From Iodobacter sp. BJB302 (GTDB taxonomy: Bacteria; Pseudomonadota; Gammaproteobacteria; Burkholderiales; Chitinibacteraceae), in NCBI RefSeq assembly GCF_002735645.1, contig NZ_PDZG01000010.1, positions 1-64,000 of the forward strand: a stretch of 64,000 bases of DNA, in the 5' to 3' direction. How positions within the stretch are numbered: the stretch's first letter is position 1; every line of letters starts with the position of its first letter. Below the pieces are notes generated by a model. It had not been told where the DNA came from, did no database searches, and saw only the letters and a program-made list of their open reading frames with translations. Positions 59,533 to 64,000 of the stretch are shown piece by piece. The position numbers and the translations under genes were made by a program.

Positions 59533-60240
59533 TTACCTACACAGTTTTTCACATGGCACACCGTCACGATCCCCATCAATAGTCTGCACCCCGCAGTGTT
59601 GCAAATAAAATTTAGCCTCTTCACACGACGACATCTCTTTGCAATAACGTTTAGAACCGCAGCTAAAACTTGATCCTGAAGTGGAAGTACTCAGCACACT
59701 GGAAGTCTCAAGGGATTTTGTACCATCAGCTTTAGTACCGTGACGCCAGTCCCAAGGAGCAGTGGGGCTAATGTCAGACCAGAGGCCGAGGCGAGAAGCT
59801 TTGGCCTTGCTCTCCGCATCTCGATAAGCCATGTCATGCCCATACTGAACATAGAACCAGGCCATGCCTCGCTTTACTTGTTCAAGATTCGCATCAAGAT
59901 TACCCACCAGAATTTTGCCAACTGTTCTTCCGTATTTGTCTTTTGTTTCAACTTCAACACTTACGTTTTTTCCGTAGATCAGCTCTGATAATGATTGTTT
60001 TGATTTTTCACCAAACGCCTGAGCTTTTTCTGGGGCGTCTATTTGGCCAAGCCGGATTTTTACAGGCTGGTGAGCCGATGTTAGTAATGTTGCGGTATCT
60101 CCATCACTGATACCAATAATTTGCCCTGTGAGGGTTTCCGCGTGTAAAGGAAAAGAGATAAATGCAAATAGAAGAGTATGAAGGAAACTTTTTAGTATTT
60201 CTTTTTCACTCAATTTAAAAAATAGATTAGCTTGCATCAT
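59533..60240 (-). CDS. Secreted thermonuclease (SNase) with Excalibur domain
   Basis: About 235 residues from ATG 60240 (GAGG nine bases upstream; TTG 60255 is in frame). After a signal peptide (ending near PLHAE) comes an SNase domain with the catalytic stretch KIRLGQIDAPE, KDKYGRTVG, RGMAWFY and RLGLWSD. A C-terminal Excalibur domain (CEEAKFYLQHCGVQTIDGDR then DGVPC) would bind calcium. Extracellular or periplasmic DNA/RNA cleavage is expected. It is cargo, not a structural phage gene; its AT content is higher than that of the late genes. Confidence 0.85.
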   Translation of the reverse strand: MMQANLFFKLSEKEILKSFLHTLLFAFISFPLHAETLTGQIIGISDGDTATLLTSAHQPVKIRLGQIDAPEKAQAFGEKSKQSLSELIYGKNVSVEVETKDKYGRTVGKILVGNLDANLEQVKRGMAWFYVQYGHDMAYRDAESKAKASRLGLWSDISPTAPWDWRHGTKADGTKSLETSSVLSTSTSGSSFSCGSKRYCKEMSSCEEAKFYLQHCGVQTIDGDRDGVPCEKLCR

Positions 60241-60376
60241 CGACATTTTCCTCAATTGAAACCCGGTATGCTTTTTTGGCAGAACTGCGTGTAGATTTAA
60301 CTACAGGTGCATTAACCCATTGAGCAAGATTATTGACTATTCGATTCGCTAACCTGGCATTAAACTCTAGCCCAAG
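60227..60376 (-). CDS. Short coding-like frame overlapping nuclease start, no start codon
   Basis: The frame reads LGLEFNARLANRIVNNLAQW ... YRVSIEENVDDAS and ends at TAA 60227-60229, overlapping the nuclease start. It lacks ATG, GTG or TTG. It would be joined to the preceding membrane-protein gene by a +1 or -2 shift near 60362. Either a frameshifted C-terminal extension or a remnant of a lost gene. Confidence 0.35.
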   Translation of the reverse strand, partial: LGLEFNARLANRIVNNLAQWVNAPVVKSTRSSAKKAYRVSIEENVDDAS

Positions 60377-60980
60377 CTAACAATGGCCCAACCCAACCCA
60401 TGTACCAAGCAAATATGAAAAAGCTCGCAGTCAAGGCACATATCAATAGTTGTTTCCAATAACCAATCTTTTCATCTATTTCTTCACATGCTGAGCAAGG
60501 CTGATCAGCTCGTTTTTTTTGCCAGGCAACTTGTTTTTTTAATGTTTCAATCTTTTCACTCAGCTCACGCCTACTACCCACTAAATCCAGAGTCATCTGC
60601 TCCTGAAGTTCAGAATCACGTCGAGCTTGGCCTAACCCTTCTTCTAACCCCTGAATACAGGCGAATTGTTGCTCTTGTTTTTTTAACTCTTGGGCTAGTC
60701 TTTTTTGGATAACCTCAGCAACCCTTTGCAGGGTAGCGATTTGGTCTAACTGAAGGTTTTTAAATAGAGTGATGCCGTAAAGTGTCTGACTAATTTTTTC
60801 TACTTCTTCTTTGCAATGCCAATCAGTGCAAATCTTCATCAGTTTTGAAACTGCATGATTGATTAACTCCTGCTCTTTGCTAATGACCTTGCCGTGGTAA
60901 TGATGAATATGAACTGTCGAACCCGATTCAGCATTAACCGCAGCACCTATATCACCATGGACTTCAATTTTTTCACCCAT
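60360..60980 (-). CDS. Coiled-coil membrane protein (prophage, unknown)
   Basis: A 206-residue protein with a Gly/His-rich beta-like start (VHGDIGAAVNAESGSTVHIH), a long coiled coil (about 85-170), a CSAC pair and one C-terminal membrane span (LLICALTASFFIFAWYMGWV). The VHGxxGxxV segment is shared with the C-terminus of the upstream repressor. It lies three bases after the repressor gene and is probably expressed in the lysogen. Function unknown. Confidence 0.65.
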   Translation of the reverse strand: MGEKIEVHGDIGAAVNAESGSTVHIHHYHGKVISKEQELINHAVSKLMKICTDWHCKEEVEKISQTLYGITLFKNLQLDQIATLQRVAEVIQKRLAQELKKQEQQFACIQGLEEGLGQARRDSELQEQMTLDLVGSRRELSEKIETLKKQVAWQKKRADQPCSACEEIDEKIGYWKQLLICALTASFFIFAWYMGWVGPLLAWARV

Positions 60981-60983
60981 CGC

Positions 60984-61376
60984 TTATTTATGTCCCTTGC
61001 GCATATCAATAGTGAAGTTGCTGGCTGTCTCTACGTTTTGACCTACTGAACCATGTACTACAAATTTACTGGTTTCCCCGCCCAGCGCAAATGCCAGCAT
61101 GCGCTTTCTCGTTTTCTCGTCCATGGCCCGAAATTCATTCAGTAATAACAGCTCATCCGCAGCAAGGGCGGACTGTGAGTGAGTGCCTGTGACAATGTAT
61201 TGAATATCAACTCCCATCTTAGCAATGGCCTCTAGCATCACGGCACTTGGCGCACTAATGCCAGCCTCGTAATTACAGTAAGTGCGCTTAGCCACTCCTC
61301 CCAATGCAGCCATTTGGTCTTGATTAAAACCTAAGCGCTTACGCTCTTCTTCTAGGCGCAAACTTATTTGCAACAT
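60984..61376 (-). CDS. Prophage repressor (XRE-family helix-turn-helix)
   Basis: About 130 residues from ATG 61376 (AAGGAA upstream; 61397 would add seven). N-terminal helix-turn-helix (RLEEERKRLGFNQDQMAALGGVAKRTYCNYEAG), a linker with VDIQYIVTG, and a C-terminal VHGSVGQNVETAS beta segment. Divergent from the early operon, as gp17 is in BcepMu. Operator palindromes overlap its start and the early promoter. Confidence 0.83.
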   Translation of the reverse strand: MLQISLRLEEERKRLGFNQDQMAALGGVAKRTYCNYEAGISAPSAVMLEAIAKMGVDIQYIVTGTHSQSALAADELLLLNEFRAMDEKTRKRMLAFALGGETSKFVVHGSVGQNVETASNFTIDMRKGHK

Positions 61377-61420
61377 TTTGCAATATTCCTTTTGCATCTT
61401 GCAGAATTCTGCAATATGAT
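61368..61420. promoter_or_regulatory. Repressor operators and early promoter
   Basis: Two sites share TTGCAxxATTxTGCAA: TTGCAACATTTTGCAA (61368-61383, over the repressor start) and the perfect palindrome TTGCAGAATTCTGCAA (61399-61414). The second fills the spacer between TTTGCA (61391-61396) and TATGAT (61415-61420), a plausible rightward early promoter. Confidence 0.65.
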
Positions 61421-61500
61421 AAACACATCAAACGCACAACATCATTCACACAAGACGCATCGCCATGCGGCCTGTGGAAAATCCCAAAGGAGCCAATGCT

Positions 61501-61692
61501 ATGACCCCTGCTCAAATCAAATCAAAGTTCCGTCGTGAAGGAAAAACCTTCACTGAATGGGCGGCCCAACACGGCTACACCCGTAATCAAGTTTATCGCG
61601 TGCTCAACGGTACTGATAAAGCGCATTACGGCAAAGCACATGATATTGCCGTGAAACTGGGCATGAAGTCCGTTGAAGCAATCGAGGCATGA
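61501..61692 (+). CDS. BcepMu gp16-family DNA-binding protein
   Basis: A 63-residue protein from ATG 61501 (AAAGGAG upstream): MTPAQIKSKFRREGKTFTEW, then YTRNQVYRVLNGTDKAHYGKAHDIAVKLG. It matches the BcepMu gp16 family of small helix-turn-helix regulators (Ner/Cro-like role). First gene of the rightward early operon. Confidence 0.9.
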   Translation: MTPAQIKSKFRREGKTFTEWAAQHGYTRNQVYRVLNGTDKAHYGKAHDIAVKLGMKSVEAIEA

Positions 61693-61868
61693 TCATTATG
61701 GAAACGCTCGCTCTTTCATGCGCTGCTCAACAGCCACCTAATGTATTAGTCGCCACCTTGTCTGCAGCATGCTTAGCACATCAGCTGGATCGGGTTGCAA
61801 TTGCCCGCAAGCAAGCCGCCGAGCCTTTTGCAAAGCCCATTAATGCAGACCGCTCAGATAAACGCTAG
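61689..61868 (+). CDS. Small early phage protein
   Basis: A 59-residue frame (MIIMETLALSCAAQQPPNVL ... FAKPINADRSDKR) starting in the ATGA overlap with gp16. The tight coupling and the AGGAG that directly follows for the next frame suggest a real gene. No family recognised. Confidence 0.65.
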   Translation: MIIMETLALSCAAQQPPNVLVATLSAACLAHQLDRVAIARKQAAEPFAKPINADRSDKR

Positions 61869-61877
61869 GAGCTAATC

Positions 61878-62114
61878 ATGGATGCTACCCAATATTGCCA
61901 ATACGGTTTTCCAATTAATGCGCTGCTGTTTGGCGAGTGGCCCGCGCTTCATCCAGTTGATTGCACAGCCAGCGCAAAGACTCCCGCGCCTCTGTGTTCA
62001 GATCGGGGCGACCTGGCCAGCGGCGCTGTAGTAAAGAACGCTGCAGACCTGCCGAATCAAAGCCCGATTCCACTTCTAACGCGGCTACCAATGTTAACCA
62101 GGCATGAGCCATAG
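61878..62114 (+). CDS. Possible small early protein (overlaps antisense frame)
   Basis: A 78-residue frame with an excellent ribosome site (AGGAG, six bases before ATG). The first 30 residues (MDATQYCQYGFPINALLFGE...) look protein-like; the rest is Pro/Thr-rich and is antisense to the 61915-62160 frame. Perhaps only a short product is made. Confidence 0.4.
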   Translation: MDATQYCQYGFPINALLFGEWPALHPVDCTASAKTPAPLCSDRGDLASGAVVKNAADLPNQSPIPLLTRLPMLTRHEP

Positions 62115-62160
62115 CATTGATTTGGGCCTCAACTTTTACCAAACGATTTGCATCAGACAT
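61915..62160 (-). CDS. Small helical protein, antisense within early operon
   Basis: An 81-residue frame with convincing amphipathic-helix sequence (VEAQINAMAHAWLTLVAALE, TEARESLRWLCNQLDEARAT), opposite in direction to the surrounding early genes. The sequence character favours this frame over the + frame; expression is unproven. Confidence 0.5.
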   Translation of the reverse strand: MSDANRLVKVEAQINAMAHAWLTLVAALEVESGFDSAGLQRSLLQRRWPGRPDLNTEARESLRWLCNQLDEARATRQTAAH

Positions 62161-62273
62161 AGCCGTTTTTCCCGTTAGTGATTATGCCCCTTTAGTTTCG
62201 CGTATGGAAATTAGTTTGCATAGGGCGAAAGTTTTTATTTGTTTAGAAGACAGCTGACCAAAGGTTTCTAAAA

Positions 62274-62747
62274 ATGCCGCGCAATTGGAACTCCATTCAG
62301 CCCAGATCATTGATAGAAGCGCTGAGGCTCGCAAAAGACTACGCGCGGGAGAGGCACAACCTATCCGTGGAGCGGCTGGCAGACCTACTGGGGGTGACGC
62401 ATGACTGTCTTTATAAGTGGTTAGCAACAGGCAGGTTTCCTGCCAATTTGATCCCCGCTTATGAGAATGCGTGCCGCTGTCATTTTGTAAGCCGCTGGCT
62501 GGTTTCTTCAGCTGGAAAACTGGTGATTGATATGCCAAGGGGCAATCGCGCTAGTGCTAAAGACATTCAAAACCTGCAGGCAGTACTCACCGAAGCAGTA
62601 GGGCAAATCCTGCGGTTTGCTGATGAAAAAAGTGATGCCGAAAAAACGCTGGCGGCAATCCAGCGGGGGTTGGAAAGCATGGCGTGGCACAAGCTGAATA
62701 TTCAAAAACACAGCCAGCCAGAGCTGGCACTGGGAGATGAAGAATGA
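62274..62747 (+). CDS. Phage early regulatory protein with HTH
   Basis: A 157-residue protein: NLSVERLADLLGVTHDCLYKWLATGRFP is a helix-turn-helix, followed by a helical C-terminal half. Similar proteins lie between gp16 and the transposition genes in BcepMu-type phages. AAAGG precedes the ATG. Four-base overlap with the next gene. Confidence 0.78.
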   Translation: MPRNWNSIQPRSLIEALRLAKDYARERHNLSVERLADLLGVTHDCLYKWLATGRFPANLIPAYENACRCHFVSRWLVSSAGKLVIDMPRGNRASAKDIQNLQAVLTEAVGQILRFADEKSDAEKTLAAIQRGLESMAWHKLNIQKHSQPELALGDEE

Positions 62748-63046
62748 GCAAAACCCAAGCTAGCGGCAAAGGCAGCCGGGTGTTGCAGGTACTTAAAGCA
62801 CTGCGCGGCCACACGATCACCGGCCTATCGAATAAGGATTTGGCTGATGCATTAGGTTGCAGCCCCGCCACCATCACCCGTGATATGGCGGATTTAATTG
62901 ATGCAGGGTTGGCTGTAAAGCTGGAAAACGGGCGATTTGCCCACTCGGTTCAAATGCTGCAGATCGCACAGGCCCATGCAGAACATGTGGCCAAATTACA
63001 AAGCCGAATTATTGAAATTAACTGCCGCATCGCGGCTGGTGCTTAA
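62744..63046 (+). CDS. Winged-helix DNA-binding protein (IclR-type HTH)
   Basis: A 100-residue protein: RVLQVLKALRGHTITGLSNKDLADALGCSPATITRDMADLIDAGL is an IclR-like winged helix, then a C-terminal helix. Early operon gene, starting in the ATGA overlap. Confidence 0.85.
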   Translation: MSKTQASGKGSRVLQVLKALRGHTITGLSNKDLADALGCSPATITRDMADLIDAGLAVKLENGRFAHSVQMLQIAQAHAEHVAKLQSRIIEINCRIAAGA

Positions 63047-63057
63047 GGAGATTGACG

Positions 63058-63966
63058 ATGGGACGCGCAAAACAACCAACAAGCGAAGTAATTGATTTAC
63101 CTGAATTGCCGGTTGAGCATGGGCTAAATCAGCAGCAAATGAGCACGCTCACGCAGGAGATTAGCGCTCAGTTTGGTGATGGGCAGATTTATGACCGCAT
63201 CCGTGTTGTGAATGAGGCTCGGTTTTATATGGCCCAAAGCGCTGAAGCGATGCTGGAGGCAGGCAAGCGCCTGATTGTGCTGAAAGAGAACGAACCTCAT
63301 GGCGAGTTTGAATCCATCGTCCGTGAGCAGCTGGGCCTCCCTGAGCGCACCGCCCGTTTAATGATGCAAGCAACGATTAAATACACCTCTCCCTCTCTGG
63401 ATTCAAAACGGCAAGCGCTTGCCGTTTTGGGAAAAACCAAGCTCTTTGAATTAATGACCGAAGATGATGATGAATTAGTAGCACTTGCTGAGGGAGGCAC
63501 TGTTGCGGGGCTAAAACTTGACGCCATTGACCGCATGACCACGCGTGAATTAAAGCGGGCCTTACGTGAAGGCAGTGAGAACTATAAGTCACTCAGCCAG
63601 CTGCAAGCCAATACCAATGCTGAGCGCGACCAACTTAAGCTTGATTTAGCCAAGCGCGAAAAACTGATTGCTGAAATGGACCCGATTGATGTGGGTGATG
63701 AACTCAGAGTTGAAGTGAGTAAAAAAGTCTCTGCAGCCGAAATAGCACTGCGCTCATTAAAAAAACCGTTTGCCGCATTAGCTGAGCACACCGAACAGCA
63801 TGGGTTTATGCATGACGATTTTATGGCGGGGCTATTGGGGCAATTGCAATTTGCACTCAACCAGCTGCGCGGTGAATTCAGTATTAAAGAAGCCCCGGAT
63901 GGTGAGGTGATGCCCGCCTGGATGAGAGAAGAAGCCCCGCTGCCCACCGCGCCGGAAGAGGCTTAA
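63058..63966 (+). CDS. DUF3102 phage protein
   Basis: About 302 residues from ATG 63058 (AAGGAG seven bases upstream; TTG 63052 rejected). The DUF3102 part (about 45-165) has AGKRLIVLKENEPHGEFESIVREQLGLPERTARLMMQ. C-terminal coiled coil follows. DUF3102 proteins occur just before the transposase in BcepMu-like phages; role in transposition is unproven. Confidence 0.85.
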   Translation: MGRAKQPTSEVIDLPELPVEHGLNQQQMSTLTQEISAQFGDGQIYDRIRVVNEARFYMAQSAEAMLEAGKRLIVLKENEPHGEFESIVREQLGLPERTARLMMQATIKYTSPSLDSKRQALAVLGKTKLFELMTEDDDELVALAEGGTVAGLKLDAIDRMTTRELKRALREGSENYKSLSQLQANTNAERDQLKLDLAKREKLIAEMDPIDVGDELRVEVSKKVSAAEIALRSLKKPFAALAEHTEQHGFMHDDFMAGLLGQLQFALNQLRGEFSIKEAPDGEVMPAWMREEAPLPTAPEEA

Positions 63967-63969
63967 GCC

Positions 63970-64000
63970 ATGAGCGCCGTCCTTATCGAACGCATTGTTG
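63970..64000 (+). CDS. Start of the next early gene (probable transposase), cut by window edge
   Basis: ATG 63970, GAAGAGG before it, and the first codons (SAVLIERIV) are visible. In BcepMu-type prophages the transposase follows the DUF3102 gene; identity is inferred from position only. Confidence 0.4.
   Translation, partial: MSAVLIERIV

Overview
The window is chromosomal DNA of a Gram-negative betaproteobacterium. Gene content fits Neisseriales (Chromobacteriaceae-like, for example an Iodobacter relative): a GNA1162-type lipoprotein, metNIQ, an asmA-mutY pair, rarD, many tripartite outer-membrane and periplasmic proteins, and a BcepMu-type prophage of the kind known from Burkholderia and Chromobacterium. 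The species call is inference. No rRNA, tRNA or CRISPR array was seen.

Left part, about 1-32,450, is host DNA. It holds: the broken end of a DUF4810 gene plus its GNA1162/DUF799 partner; a PhnA-type zinc-ribbon protein; a secreted-looking cupin/jacalin-lectin fusion; the methionine ABC importer metNIQ behind a structured leader; a 7TMR-DISM hybrid histidine kinase; a two-gene operon joining an MpaB/Lcp-type haem oxygenase to a Pyr4-like membrane terpene cyclase; an AraC regulator with a cupin; a YefM/YoeB toxin-antitoxin pair; a B12-binding radical SAM protein; rarD; asmA-mutY; a thioesterase/LEA lipoprotein/coiled-coil operon; a PfkB sugar kinase beside a decayed ROK gene; a chemoreceptor; and a copper locus (DUF2946 protein, MbnP-like lipoprotein, MbnH-like di-haem enzyme, outer-membrane barrel).

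Right part, from about 32,720 to beyond the right edge, is a transposable BcepMu-like prophage. Early genes run rightward from 61,501 (gp16-like DNA-binding protein, small proteins, two HTH proteins, a DUF3102 protein, then the first codons of what should be the transposase). The repressor (60,984-61,376) is divergent, and palindromic operators lie between it and the early operon. Late genes run leftward: accessory genes (membrane protein, secreted nuclease), lysis (amidase, holin-like protein, Rz with embedded Rz1), a Mu-like head module (DUF3486, terminase, DUF935 portal, F, G, protease, capsid, DUF2190, gp36, gp37), then a P2-like contractile tail (sheath, tube, chaperone with a frameshift, tape measure, U, X, D, V, W, J, I, fibre).

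The most notable region is a cassette of about 2 kb (43,462-45,448) inside the tail operon, between the tube gene and the tail chaperone. It encodes two HEPN/DUF4145-type proteins and a small protein, is bracketed by two nearly identical hairpin terminators, and carries a palindromic repeat also present in the host chromosome. It looks like a moron and is a candidate anti-phage or superinfection-exclusion system. A second notable signal is a repeated element (TTAAxGCxGTTTAA core plus hairpin) placed before several late gene blocks.
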